A program made the position numbers and the translations under genes. Source: JBEKHT01 sp049516595 (GTDB taxonomy: Bacteria; Chloroflexota; Anaerolineae; Anaerolineales; RBG-16-64-43). Taken from it: 64,000 nucleotides of DNA. Under the pieces are notes generated by a model that did no database searches, was not told the origin of the DNA, and saw only the letters and a program-made list of their open reading frames with translations. The stretch lies in NCBI GenBank assembly GCA_049516595.1, contig JBEKSY010000011.1, positions 1 through 64,000 of the forward strand, given 5' to 3'. Positions 9,619 to 18,750 of this stretch are shown piece by piece (within the stretch, counting starts at the first letter, position 1; each line of letters opens with the position of its first letter).

Positions 9619-10387
9619 GCGGGTGGCCATCTTGGGGGTCGGAATCAGCCCCGTCAACCTGGAACAGGCTGTGGACCGGGTGATGGACCACGTCCGCTCC
9701 CGAGTCCCAACCTACATCTGCCTGGCGGCCGCCCATGTCCTCATGGAGGGTTACTATCACCCTGAGCTGCGCGGCATCTTGAATTCCAGTGGGATGACCG
9801 GCCCGGACGGGATGTCGCTGGTTTGGTTGCTCAAACTGAGAGGGCACCGATGCACCGGGCGGGTTTACGGTCCCGATTTGCTGCTGGCCGTGTGTCAGCG
9901 CGGCCTGGAGGCCCAGGCGAAGCACTTCCTCCTTGGCGGGGCCGCCGGAGAGGCGGATCGCCTCGCGGCTCGCCTCAAGACGCGCTATCCGCGACTGGTG
10001 ATCGTGGGCACCTACAGCCCTCCCCTTCGCTCCTGGACGCCGGAGGAGGAACGGGCCGTGTGCACTCGGATCAATTCCTCCGGGGCCGACATCGTCTGGG
10101 TGGGAATCGGATCCCCCCGACAGGAAGTTTGGATGAACCGGAGCCAAGGAGAATTGAAGGTTCCCGTGCAAATCGGGGTCGGGGCAGCCTTCGATTTCCT
10201 CTCGGGTGTCAAGCCTCAAGCCCCCCGCTGGATGCAGCGCGCCGGGTTGGAGTGGCTCTTTCGCTTGGTGACGGAGCCGAGAAGGTTGGGGGGGCGCTAT
10301 GCGCAGTACCCGCTCTTCGGGCTGCTGGTCCTGGCCGAGGCGATCGGCCTTTGGCGCGCGGACCCGGGCCCCGTGCGGCGGGGCTGA
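9599..10387 (+). CDS. WecG/TagA/CpsF family glycosyltransferase
   Basis: 262 residues, normal length for this family (GT26). Characteristic segments are a T-x-N-like substrate region (CLAAAHVLMEGYYHPELRG), the catalytic-region motif SSGMTGPDGMSLVWLLK (family D-G-x-G), RVYGPDLL, LLGGAAGEADRLAARL, DIVWVGIGSPRQEVWM and IGVGAAFDFLSG. Family members add N-acetylmannosamine-type sugars to polyprenyl-diphospho-sugars at the cytoplasmic membrane face. The frame extends upstream to 9425, but GTG 9599 begins just before the conserved N-terminal strand and has GGGAG upstream. It overlaps the preceding Wzy frame and precedes the sugar-1-phosphate transferase that would make its acceptor. Confidence 0.88.
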   Translation: MNLQGDERVAILGVGISPVNLEQAVDRVMDHVRSRVPTYICLAAAHVLMEGYYHPELRGILNSSGMTGPDGMSLVWLLKLRGHRCTGRVYGPDLLLAVCQRGLEAQAKHFLLGGAAGEADRLAARLKTRYPRLVIVGTYSPPLRSWTPEEERAVCTRINSSGADIVWVGIGSPRQEVWMNRSQGELKVPVQIGVGAAFDFLSGVKPQAPRWMQRAGLEWLFRLVTEPRRLGGRYAQYPLFGLLVLAEAIGLWRADPGPVRRG

Positions 10388-10542
10388 GGAGACCGCGGCC
10401 CAGGATTGAAATCCTGCCCTCCGACGTCCCCATCCGGCGCTGATTGGGTCCGCGCGCTATACTCTGCCTCCAGGGCGCGGCCCCGGGCGTCCGGAGCCGC
10501 CCCTTCCCAACCGATCCACCGCTTTCCGCCGGGGCTCGATCC

Positions 10543-11958
10543 GTGTTCCGTCGCTTTTCGGTCGATTTTGCCCTCTTCTCCATCCTGGTCGATGCGCTCT
10601 TGGTCGCCTTGTCGTTCTTCCTGGCCGACCATCTCCGCCCGGCCCTTAACCGCCTGCCGTTCGTCGCCGTAGTTCGCGGCGCTCCCTCGGTTCCACCCAT
10701 CCTCTACCCGGTCGCCTCCTTCCTTTGGGTTCTCATGCTGATGATGCTCTCGGTCTATGACGGCCGGAAAAACCTGCGCCTCGGGGATGAATTGCGGAGT
10801 CTCCTCCTGGCCTCCGTTCTGGCGACCGTGCTGCTGGCGGGAGCCTTCTACCTTTCCCTGCGCGAGATCTCCAGGATCCTGTTCCTGAGCTTTGCCGGGA
10901 TGGCCACCTTGTTTCTGGCCTCTTGGCGCGTCGCGGCCTACTTCGGTCGCGGCGTGGGAGTCTCTTCCCGTGCTCGGCCCCGCCGGGTCCTGATCGTCGG
11001 CGCGGGGGTGGTGGGGAACAAGCTGGCAGGCCAGATCGGCCTCTACCGGAATGTGGGACTGGCCCTGGTGGGGTTCCTGGACGACTCCGCGGAAAAGGGA
11101 GCGGACCCGCAGGCGCGCGTATTGGGCACGCTCCGGGAGGCGCGCCAGATCGTGTCGCAACGGGAGATCGACGATGTGGTCCTGGCCCTGCCGCGCCGTG
11201 CCTACGAACAGGTCAACGCGCTGGTGGCCGAGCTCCACAGCCTGCCCGTGAAGGTGTGGGTCGTTCCGGACTACTTCCAACTGGCCCTGCATCACGCCGT
11301 GGTGGAGGAATTCGCGGGTCTGCCCATGCTCGACCTGCGCGCCCCGGCTCTGAGCGAGTACCAGCGCATGGTCAAGCGCGTCTTCGACGTGATGGTCGGC
11401 CTTATCCTCCTGCCCTTCGCCCTGCCGCTCATGGGATTGATCGCCCTGGCTATTCGGCTCGACAGCCCCGGGCCCGTGTTCTTTCGACAGCAACGGGCGG
11501 GGGAGAATGGGAAGCTGTTCGGCATGCTGAAGTTCCGAACCATGGTGGCTGGGAAGGCCTCCTGGCCCGAGGGCCCTGCCCGCGCCGACGAGAAAGGGCG
11601 ATGGATTCACAAGAGCGCGGACGATCCGAGGGTCACGCGGCTTGGGCGCCTGCTGCGCCGGATCAGCCTGGACGAACTGCCGCAGCTTTTCAATGTGCTG
11701 CGAGGGGAAATGAGCTTGGTCGGGCCGCGTCCTGAAATGCCCGAGCTGGTCGAACGATATGAGCCCTGGCAGCGCAAGCGCTTTTCGGTCCCCCAGGGGA
11801 TCACGGGCTGGTGGCAGGTCGGCGGCCGCAGCGACCGGCCGATGCACCTCCACACCGAGGATGACCTGTATTACGTCCAGAACTACTCCCTGTGGTTGGA
11901 TCTGGTCATCCTGCTGCGGACCGTGGGGGCGGTCCTGTCGCGCAAGGGAGCCTACTGA
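10543..11958 (+). CDS. Undecaprenyl-phosphate sugar-1-phosphate transferase (WbaP/WcaJ type)
   Basis: 471 residues. Four or five N-terminal membrane helices (residues 5-150) are followed by a nucleotide-binding-like domain (RRVLIVGAGVVGNKLAG near 147). The C-terminal bacterial sugar transferase domain has its membrane hairpin (KRVFDVMVGLILLPFALPL), FRQQRAGENGKLFGMLKFRT, and DELPQLFNVLRGEMSLVGPRP with the catalytic Asp-Glu pair. The enzyme transfers a hexose-1-phosphate from a UDP-sugar to undecaprenyl phosphate, the committed step of exopolysaccharide repeat assembly. GTG 10543 is preferred; a TTG at 10444 would add 33 unconserved residues. It sits 155 bases after the WecG-like gene. Confidence 0.9.
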   Translation: MFRRFSVDFALFSILVDALLVALSFFLADHLRPALNRLPFVAVVRGAPSVPPILYPVASFLWVLMLMMLSVYDGRKNLRLGDELRSLLLASVLATVLLAGAFYLSLREISRILFLSFAGMATLFLASWRVAAYFGRGVGVSSRARPRRVLIVGAGVVGNKLAGQIGLYRNVGLALVGFLDDSAEKGADPQARVLGTLREARQIVSQREIDDVVLALPRRAYEQVNALVAELHSLPVKVWVVPDYFQLALHHAVVEEFAGLPMLDLRAPALSEYQRMVKRVFDVMVGLILLPFALPLMGLIALAIRLDSPGPVFFRQQRAGENGKLFGMLKFRTMVAGKASWPEGPARADEKGRWIHKSADDPRVTRLGRLLRRISLDELPQLFNVLRGEMSLVGPRPEMPELVERYEPWQRKRFSVPQGITGWWQVGGRSDRPMHLHTEDDLYYVQNYSLWLDLVILLRTVGAVLSRKGAY

Positions 11959-12223
11959 GGGGGCGCGGACCGGGGTCTCGGCGGGAAGCAGGCCTGTCCT
12001 GACGCCCGTCGACCGGTTGGCGGAGGCCCCGAAAGCCCGTTGGTGCGCGCGATCATCAAGGGGATCCACTGCGGCTTCGATCTTCGCCCATCCGTCTTGC
12101 GCGCGCTGGGGCAAACCGCTCCACGCACGGAGCGATCCCGGTAGGCGACGGGCAACCGGCGACCCGCGCAAGATCACCCTCCTTCATCCGTCCAGCGGGA
12201 GCCGCTGAACCGAGGATCCCGGA

Positions 12224-14401
12224 ATGAATGAGCCGTTCGCGGAGGACTTCGATCTCGACCGCTTGGTGCGGGTCAAGGCCGCACGCTTTGGCTTCGATCT
12301 CTTCACGGTGCCGCGGTTTGTGAAGCACTACGCCGGACAGGCCTATGAGGAGATGACGGCCCTGTTGGTGCGGCAGAACGCGAGCGGAATCTGCGCCTTC
12401 CTCGATGTCGGAGCCCATCACGGCTTCTACTCCGTCCTGGTCGGACTCAGGAATCCGCATTGCCGGATCCTGGCCTTCGAGCCGGTGCCCGGGAACCTGG
12501 AGATCCTCCGGCGGAACCTCGCAATCCACGGCCTGGCGGCGGAAACGGTGCCCTGCGCAGCCGCCGACCGGGACGGGCCCATGCCGTTCCAGGTCTCCCA
12601 GGCTTCGGACCGGTCCGGCTTCATCGCCAACCCGACTGCCCCAATCCTCCGCACCGTCGCGGTCCAGGCCGTCCGTCTGGACCAGTATGTGGACCGACTT
12701 GTCCCCGGCCCGGTCTTGGTGAAAATCGATGTGGAAGGAGGCGAGACGAGCGTCCTCCAAGGGATGAGCGGGTTGTTCGCGCAGATCGAAGACCTTCGAA
12801 TCGTCCTCGAGTTCAACCCGCACTGCCTGGAGGCCAACGGCGTTTCACCGCAATCCCTCCTGGCTCAGCTGGGGGATCTCGGCTATGTCGCCTTTGCCAT
12901 GCATGAGGAAGAACGGCAATATGAGAAAGTCGATCTGGGGCGGGATTGGCACAGCTTCCTGGGGGACCGGCGCCACGTGAACCTGTTCTGCCAGCGAAAG
13001 GAACGATCCCTCAGCCTGTGCTTCTTCAGCCCTTCGTCTGCTCTGGGCGGGGGCTCGGAGAGATCGCTCCTGGAACTGACCGGGAACCTGGTCAGCGAGC
13101 ACGGAAGCTTGTGCTCGGTCGTCGTCCCCCGGAGGGGATCTCTGGCCGAAGCCCTGGAGGAGCGCGGCGTCCCGGCGTTGCCCCTGGAGGTTGGCCCCTG
13201 GTGTTCGTCCGCACCGCTGCCGGCCGAGACGGCCTTCGAGTCCATGCACCGCAGCTACTATCGCCTTCGGTTCTTCCTGCCCGAGCTGGAGCGCCTCTCC
13301 CCCGACCTTTTCCTGACGGACACGGCCGCCGTGCCTTGGGGGGCCGTCGCGGCTCTCTTGTTGGACCGGCCGCATGTCTGGATGATCCGGGAGTTGGGCG
13401 ACCTCGACCCTGGGCCCTTCTATCCGCTCGGGCGCCTCGTGGACACAATCCGAGAGGCCTCCAACCACCTCGTGGTCGGGTCGGAGGCGCTTCGGTCCGC
13501 GCTCTTCCCGGGGATGGATCCGAGCCAGTGCAGCGTCGCCTATCCTGCCCACATCGACCTCCCCGCCCTCGAGGGGACACGGCCGGCCGTTTCCCGCCTG
13601 CCCGATTCGACGAAGCTGTTCATAGCCGACCCGATCCCGCCGGGGAATGGGTTGGAAGACGCCCTGGGTGCGGCGGCCGAGCTGATCCGACTCGGATACC
13701 GTCTTGAGCTCTGCCTCGCAGGGGGGGAGAACGAAGGCGATGCCGCTGAACTCAAGGCGCTCGGCGAACGGGAGGGTCTCACCCCCTTCATCCACGACAT
13801 AGGGCCGGCGTCCGACGCCAGGGCCTTCCTGCAGCAAGCGGACATTGGCTTGTCCTGCTCCCCGAGCCCAGGTCTTGGCAGAGCTGTGATCGAAGCCCTG
13901 TTGCTCGGCAAACCGGTGGTCTGCTCGGACACGGGCGGCGCGGCTGAACTCATCGCCGATGGCGTGAGCGGTCTTGTCTACTCCCCGGGCGACCGGGAGC
14001 AACTGGTTGAGAAGCTCCGGTTCTTCCTCGATCACCCCGAGAGGATTCGCCAGTTCGGCGACCGAGCACGGCAGGATCTTTTCTCCAAGCTCAGCCGCCA
14101 TGCGGATGACCAGGTCATTGCACAGATAGGCTTGGCCCTCGTGGGTCAGCCGAATCCTTACTCCTCTCACCTCCTGCGCCTCATGTTGGATTGGGAGCAC
14201 GGAGAAAGCGAGGCTCAATACCGCGAGCAGATTGAAGGCCTTACGCAGCGGGCCCGGCGCGCCGAAACCCTTGCGGCCGCCAGAGAGCGCGAGCTGAAGG
14301 ACATCCGGCGGACCCGTGCCTGGCGCATCGCGCAATTCTGCTGGAAAGTGCGGGCTCGCTTGTTTCCCGGGGGATCGGCCCGGAAGGAGGGCAGGAACTG
14401 A
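12224..14401 (+). CDS. FkbM methyltransferase-GT4 glycosyltransferase fusion
   Basis: 725 residues. The N-terminal part (about 40-255) is an FkbM-type SAM methyltransferase: FLDVGAHHGFYSVLVG (motif I), ILAFEPVPGNLEILRRNL, and VKIDVEGGETSVLQG. From about 265 it continues as a GT-B glycosyltransferase of family 4 with SALGGGSERSLLELTG near the start and the C-terminal signature GLGRAVIEALLLGKPVVCSD with GGAAELI. Residues about 650-710 form a charged, probably coiled-coil tail (YREQIEGLTQRARRAETLAA). Such fusions occur in polysaccharide loci, where the methyl group often modifies or caps a sugar. The sugar substrate is unknown. It is the last + strand gene of this block; the next 19 kb runs the other way. 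Confidence 0.85.
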   Translation: MNEPFAEDFDLDRLVRVKAARFGFDLFTVPRFVKHYAGQAYEEMTALLVRQNASGICAFLDVGAHHGFYSVLVGLRNPHCRILAFEPVPGNLEILRRNLAIHGLAAETVPCAAADRDGPMPFQVSQASDRSGFIANPTAPILRTVAVQAVRLDQYVDRLVPGPVLVKIDVEGGETSVLQGMSGLFAQIEDLRIVLEFNPHCLEANGVSPQSLLAQLGDLGYVAFAMHEEERQYEKVDLGRDWHSFLGDRRHVNLFCQRKERSLSLCFFSPSSALGGGSERSLLELTGNLVSEHGSLCSVVVPRRGSLAEALEERGVPALPLEVGPWCSSAPLPAETAFESMHRSYYRLRFFLPELERLSPDLFLTDTAAVPWGAVAALLLDRPHVWMIRELGDLDPGPFYPLGRLVDTIREASNHLVVGSEALRSALFPGMDPSQCSVAYPAHIDLPALEGTRPAVSRLPDSTKLFIADPIPPGNGLEDALGAAAELIRLGYRLELCLAGGENEGDAAELKALGEREGLTPFIHDIGPASDARAFLQQADIGLSCSPSPGLGRAVIEALLLGKPVVCSDTGGAAELIADGVSGLVYSPGDREQLVEKLRFFLDHPERIRQFGDRARQDLFSKLSRHADDQVIAQIGLALVGQPNPYSSHLLRLMLDWEHGESEAQYREQIEGLTQRARRAETLAAARERELKDIRRTRAWRIAQFCWKVRARLFPGGSARKEGRN

Positions 14402-14922
14402 TTCCTCGACCTCGCCCGTCGGGTCAGCCGCCGGAGGAAGCGGCCAGGAGGATAGAGCCCGGCCCGCCGCCCCGGGACTCCCCCAGGCGAGATCCGCAGA
14501 GAGTTTCTTTGCCGCGCGACCTGCCGTGAGGGGCCCCGGCCACACCCTCTCCGCGTGAGCACGCGGGCCAAGCCTTGTCAATCTTCGGTCACGCGCGGGC
14601 CGGCCCCCCGTGGATCAGTCGGACAACTCACCCATTCCTTCCCGGCCTCCGTGAGGGCCGCCAGCTCCTGGCGGGCTCGGTCGCCTCGCACGTTCTTCGG
14701 CGCGGCCCTTCCCGATCAAGATCCTCAAAGCGGCGAAGAACCGTTTGACACGAAGAGAATGGCGGCGGGCGGAAAGGGCCAACTCGCCCCGGTCGGCGGG
14801 CCGCCTCTCCGGGAGATCAGGCCCGTGGGCCCTGCCGACATGCCCATGCGTTTAGACTTGGGTAGTCCAGCGGTTGCCAGCCAGCGGAGAGAGGCACGGT
14901 TGCCCTCCGTCGGCAGACCGCC
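14402..14922. other. Intergenic region between convergent genes, nothing recognised
   Basis: 521 bases between the FkbM-GT4 gene (+) and the xylanase gene (-). I see no gene, no convincing terminator hairpin with a T-tract, and no repeat. Confidence 0.5.
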
Positions 14923-16137
14923 TCACGGGGTGGGCACGGGGGTCTGGCTCCAGGCCCGCAGTACGTCGCGCACGGCGAAATAGGCGGGCTTCGGCTGCAA
15001 CTGGTTGTCGAACAGGGTGGGGTCGGCATTGGGCACCGCGTCGAGCCGGGTCTCGAGCCAGGAATACCGGTCCCCCACCCCCCAGAAGGTGAAGCCCTTG
15101 CAGACTCCGGATTCCAGGCAGGCCTGCAGCATGTTCCGGTAGATCTCGGCCTGGATTGCAAACCGCTGGGTCTGATCTCCGCCCACCTCCCCCAGGTTGA
15201 CGTCAAACTCCGTCACATACACGGGCACCCCAAAGCTGCGCATGGTGGCGATGACATCCGCCTTCTGGGGAGGGTCGTTGCCTCCCAGGTGCATCTGGAG
15301 CCCCACTCCATCGATGAGCCCCTTGGCCTTGAGCCGGGCGACGATGGCGCGAGTGGCCGCCGTGGTCAGCCCGCGGGAGGTTTCGTTGTCCCCGTCATTG
15401 TAGAGCAGGACGGCCGTGGGATCCGCCCGCCGAGCCGCCGCAAAGGCCAGGTCAATGTAATTGGGCCCCAGGATTCGAAAGAACAGGTAGGTCATGTGGC
15501 CGGGTTTGTAGGCCTCATTCACCACCACCCACTCCTTGACCACGCCCTGATAGTGGCTGACCACCTCCGAAACATGATGAGTGATGATCTGGCTGAGGTC
15601 GGCGCTGGAGAAGTTCCCATCCTGGGACCATCCCCCTTGCAGGGCGGGATTCGTGGGGTAAAGCAGGGGGTGGCCCCGGACCCTCATCCCTTGGGAAAGG
15701 GCGTAGGCCACTTGCGGATCCACGACCGAAGAGTCGAACGGGGCATTGGGGTTCTCGGTGTTGCCGGGCCAATACAGGCCTCGGTCGATGGTGACCGAAT
15801 TGAAGTCCTTCAGCAGGATCTCGTTCCAGGCCGGATTGGTCTGGTAGAGGTCCCCGGTCATCTGAACCCCCAGCTCCAGGCCGATCGCATCGGCCAGGGC
15901 GCCTAGACCCGCCGGGCGCGGCGTGGCGGTCGCGGTGGGAGTCTCCGTGGCCGTGGGGGTTGGAGAGGGGGGCGGAAGGGGCGTGGGGGAGGCGGTGGCG
16001 GAGGGAGCGGGCGACGCCGAGGGCGGGGCCGCCGACATCTGCCCACAGCCAGCCAGCAGAGCGAGGGCGAGGGCGGCCCCGGCCCTGCTGGTCATGGGAA
16101 GGACACCCCTGAACCCATGGGAAGCGCCGGGAGACAT
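14923..16137 (-). CDS. GH10 endo-1,4-beta-xylanase-like lipoprotein
   Basis: 404 residues. A leader ends in the lipobox LLAGC (Cys about 32), followed by a Ser/Pro/Thr linker of alternating TP/TA units (about 38-75) and a glycoside hydrolase family 10 barrel. The acid/base Glu is in WVVVNEAY (about 202) and the nucleophile in VYVTEFDV (about 307); GLQMHLGG and FTFWGVGDRYSW are further family landmarks. GH10 enzymes cut beta-1,4-xylan or related chains. The start at 16137 is chosen because AGGAGGTG lies five bases upstream; ATG 16095 would also keep the lipobox. It lies at the end of the polysaccharide run, so it may trim or release the cell's own polymer rather than feed on plant xylan. Confidence 0.87.
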   Translation of the reverse strand: MSPGASHGFRGVLPMTSRAGAALALALLAGCGQMSAAPPSASPAPSATASPTPLPPPSPTPTATETPTATATPRPAGLGALADAIGLELGVQMTGDLYQTNPAWNEILLKDFNSVTIDRGLYWPGNTENPNAPFDSSVVDPQVAYALSQGMRVRGHPLLYPTNPALQGGWSQDGNFSSADLSQIITHHVSEVVSHYQGVVKEWVVVNEAYKPGHMTYLFFRILGPNYIDLAFAAARRADPTAVLLYNDGDNETSRGLTTAATRAIVARLKAKGLIDGVGLQMHLGGNDPPQKADVIATMRSFGVPVYVTEFDVNLGEVGGDQTQRFAIQAEIYRNMLQACLESGVCKGFTFWGVGDRYSWLETRLDAVPNADPTLFDNQLQPKPAYFAVRDVLRAWSQTPVPTP

Positions 16138-16557
16138 GGTCTCACCTCCTGAGCGTTTCAGCCGCGCGGAACGGTCCAGGCCTTGCAAGGTTTCGGCCCC
16201 GCGTATGGAAGGGCGCCTCACGCGACCCTCCGCACGAGCAAAGCACTCCCAAAGGAGCTCGTGCACCAAGGACGGGACAGCCGAGCACGCGGGCGATCGG
16301 GCGGACTCGCTGGGGCCCCCGCTTCGTCCGCCGGTTCCGGAGACCCCCGGATTTCAACCGGCACCGGCACCTCCCAAGCCTCGCAGACTCTTGCCCGGGG
16401 CGCAAGGAGCCGGGGTTGGGCCTCGGCTCCCGCATCCGGGAGCGGGCGGCCCCCAAGACCTGGGAGGACCGCGGGTCCCTTCTTCACGCCGAGAGAGAGG
16501 CAATGATCGCTCATCGGTCTTCCCGTCCGGGCGCGCACATCGAGCACGGCAGAGACC
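16138..16557 (-). other. Gap between FAS1 and xylanase genes, no gene
   Basis: 420 bases. Includes the xylanase ribosome-binding site next to 16137 and an imperfect hairpin with GCACGAGC/GCTCGTGC arms near 16234-16264. No coding sequence or recognisable promoter. Confidence 0.4.
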
Positions 16558-17127
16558 CTAACCGGGCGGGATGAGGAGAGAGTCGATCGAGTAAACGATG
16601 ATGTTGCCGACCTTCAGGTTGGAGGGGTGGATGGGCAAGCCGTTCACGGACGGGATCTGTGACTCTCCCTGGGTCACCGTGAGCGGTTTCCCCAGGAGGG
16701 TGGCTAGCGAGCTGGCATTCCGAAGTGCATCCAAGGTCCATTTGCCCTCGACGATGTGATACTCCAGGACCTCGGTGAGCCGGGCTTGGTCCTGGAACAG
16801 GGGGACGCGGATGTCCTCGGGCATTTGGTCGATCACGGCGTCGGGGGGAGCGAAGATGGTATAGCTGCCGCCGGCCCGCAGGCGACCCGCGAGGCCGGTC
16901 TCCTCCAGGGCGCCGACGAAGATGGAGAACTGCCCCTTGGGCGCTCCGGTCATCCGAGCCGTGGCCGCCGGGGTGAGGCTTCCGGCCCCTTCGGAGGGCG
17001 GAGCGGTCTGGGTGAAGGGGATCCAGGTCGCGCCGGGCGAATAAGGGGTGACGGGCTTCGCAGCCGCTGCGCAGGCGCTCAACCAGACTGAGACCAACAG
17101 GCCTGAGATCATTCTCCAGTTCGGCAT
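16558..17127 (-). CDS. FAS1 (fasciclin) domain lipoprotein
   Basis: 189 residues. A signal peptide ends in the lipobox LSAC (Cys about 19), a short Pro/Thr linker follows, then one fasciclin domain from about 65 to the end. Its two signature blocks are YTIFAPPDAVIDQMP and a closing segment with VGNIIVYSIDSLLIPPG; the middle has LEYHIVEGKW. FAS1 domains mediate surface adhesion. ATG 17127 has GGAG upstream. It lies 22 bases after the acyl ligase stop and before the xylanase gene, so the operon ends with two surface lipoproteins that could bind or process the polymer. Confidence 0.85.
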   Translation of the reverse strand: MPNWRMISGLLVSVWLSACAAAAKPVTPYSPGATWIPFTQTAPPSEGAGSLTPAATARMTGAPKGQFSIFVGALEETGLAGRLRAGGSYTIFAPPDAVIDQMPEDIRVPLFQDQARLTEVLEYHIVEGKWTLDALRNASSLATLLGKPLTVTQGESQIPSVNGLPIHPSNLKVGNIIVYSIDSLLIPPG

Positions 17128-17149
17128 GACGGCATCTCCTGCCGGCCCT

Positions 17150-18673
17150 TTAGGCCGGATCGCGCAGCGCTCGTCGCAGAACCTTACCTGCCGCGTTCTT
17201 GGGCAAGGCCTCGCGGAACTCGACCAGCCGCGGATACTTGTAGGCGGCCAACTGGGTCTTGCAGTGGGCGATCAACTCCTCCGCCGTGGCACGGGCCCCG
17301 GGCCTCAGGACCACGAACGCTTTGACTTCTTCGCCCACCTTCGCATCGAAAACGCCGACCACCGCGGACTCGGCGACGGAGGGATGAGCAGCCAGAACGC
17401 GTTCGACCTCAGCGGGGGAGACCGCGTAGCCGCTGCGCTTAATCATATCCTTCAGCCGGTCGACGATGTACAAATGCCCTTGAGCATCCAGGCGCCCGAT
17501 GTCCCCGGTATGGAACCAACCGCTGCGCATCGCGGCGGTCGTCTCCTCGGGCCGATTCAGATAGCTTTGGAAGACCTGGGGGCCGCGCACGACGATCTCC
17601 CCCAGCTGCTCGGCCGCAACCGGCTGATCCCCCTCATCGACGATACGGATTTCCGTGTTCAGGGCGGGGAGCCCCACCGAACCCGGAGGCGCGGAGTCGA
17701 AACGGTCTCCGGTCAGGAAGGTGAAAGGAACCCCTTCGGTCATTCCATAGCCCGTGCTGAGTTCCACCCCGAAACGTTTTCGGAACTGCTCCGCAACCTG
17801 CGGATGGAGAGGCGCGCCCGAGAACATGACGGCGCGCAGCGAGGAGAGGTCAAAGTTCTCGACCTGCGGCGAATGCAGCATCAGGTGCGCCAGGGTGGGC
17901 ACGCCGGCGAAGAAGGTCACGCGGTCCTGTTGGATGGTGCGCAGGAAGGCTTCCGGCTCAAACCGGGGGAGCAGGCTCAGGCGCGCGCGGGTCACCAGTG
18001 CCGCGCTCAGCAGCATCTGACCGAAGATGTGCGCGGCGGGGGAGACCATGAGGATGACATCCTCCGGGCCCACCCGCCAGAAGTCGCGGCTAATGAAGTT
18101 GGCCGAGAAGTAGTAATTGAAATGCGTCAGCACGACCCCCCGAGGACGGCCCGTGGTTCCCGCCGTGTAGAGGATGACCGCCTCCTCCGCCGCCCCGGTC
18201 CGGGCAATCTCCCCCAGAGGCCGGGCGCGCCCAAGGAGATCCCGCAGGCGATGCGCCCGTGCGGGAGGGGCGCCCTCGCCAGCCACAATGAGGTGCCGGC
18301 AGGTCCCCACCTGCGCGAATCCCTCCAAGGCCGCGGGCAGGACGCCCTCCGCGGCGACCAGCGCCACGGCGTCCGAATCCGCAAGGTAATAAGCCACCTC
18401 AGGAGAGGGGGAGGTGACATTGATCGGAACCGGCACCGCGCCCAGGTTCAAGGCGCCGTAGTACGCCGTCGGGAAGTCAGCCGTGTTCGGGAGCATCAGC
18501 ACGACCCTCTGGCGAGGCTGCACGCCCATTTCCGCGAGCGCCCCGGCGAAGCGCTGCGAGTCCGCCTCCACCTGGCTGAAGGTTCGGGCCTCCCCGGAAG
18601 CGGTAAAGAACGTCCTCTCCGGGTCCAGCCTGGCGCGCAAGTCCAACAAGTTGGCCACATTCAAGCTTTCCAT
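17150..18673 (-). CDS. AMP-forming acyl-CoA synthetase/acyl ligase (ANL superfamily)
   Basis: 507 residues. ANL motifs are YTAGTTGRPRGVVLTH (P-loop, about 167), STGYGMTEG, HTGDIGRLDAQGHLYIVDR, the hinge DMIKRSGYAVSPAEVE and the catalytic Lys in KNAAGKVLRRAL near the C-terminus. It is shorter than the two neighbouring FAAL-type ligases and closer to CoA-forming fatty- or aryl-acid ligases. AGGAGG upstream supports ATG 18673. It lies 77 bases downstream of the FAAL gene and is probably co-transcribed. Likely role: activating a fatty or aromatic acid; whether it loads CoA or the nearby ACP cannot be decided from sequence. Confidence 0.85.
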   Translation of the reverse strand: MESLNVANLLDLRARLDPERTFFTASGEARTFSQVEADSQRFAGALAEMGVQPRQRVVLMLPNTADFPTAYYGALNLGAVPVPINVTSPSPEVAYYLADSDAVALVAAEGVLPAALEGFAQVGTCRHLIVAGEGAPPARAHRLRDLLGRARPLGEIARTGAAEEAVILYTAGTTGRPRGVVLTHFNYYFSANFISRDFWRVGPEDVILMVSPAAHIFGQMLLSAALVTRARLSLLPRFEPEAFLRTIQQDRVTFFAGVPTLAHLMLHSPQVENFDLSSLRAVMFSGAPLHPQVAEQFRKRFGVELSTGYGMTEGVPFTFLTGDRFDSAPPGSVGLPALNTEIRIVDEGDQPVAAEQLGEIVVRGPQVFQSYLNRPEETTAAMRSGWFHTGDIGRLDAQGHLYIVDRLKDMIKRSGYAVSPAEVERVLAAHPSVAESAVVGVFDAKVGEEVKAFVVLRPGARATAEELIAHCKTQLAAYKYPRLVEFREALPKNAAGKVLRRALRDPA

Positions 18674-18750
18674 CCAGCCTCCTGCCTTCCTGCGATGCGG
18701 CCCTGGGCATCCCCGCTGCGGCGCTTTGGGGAGCGCCACTCGCGCGGGCC

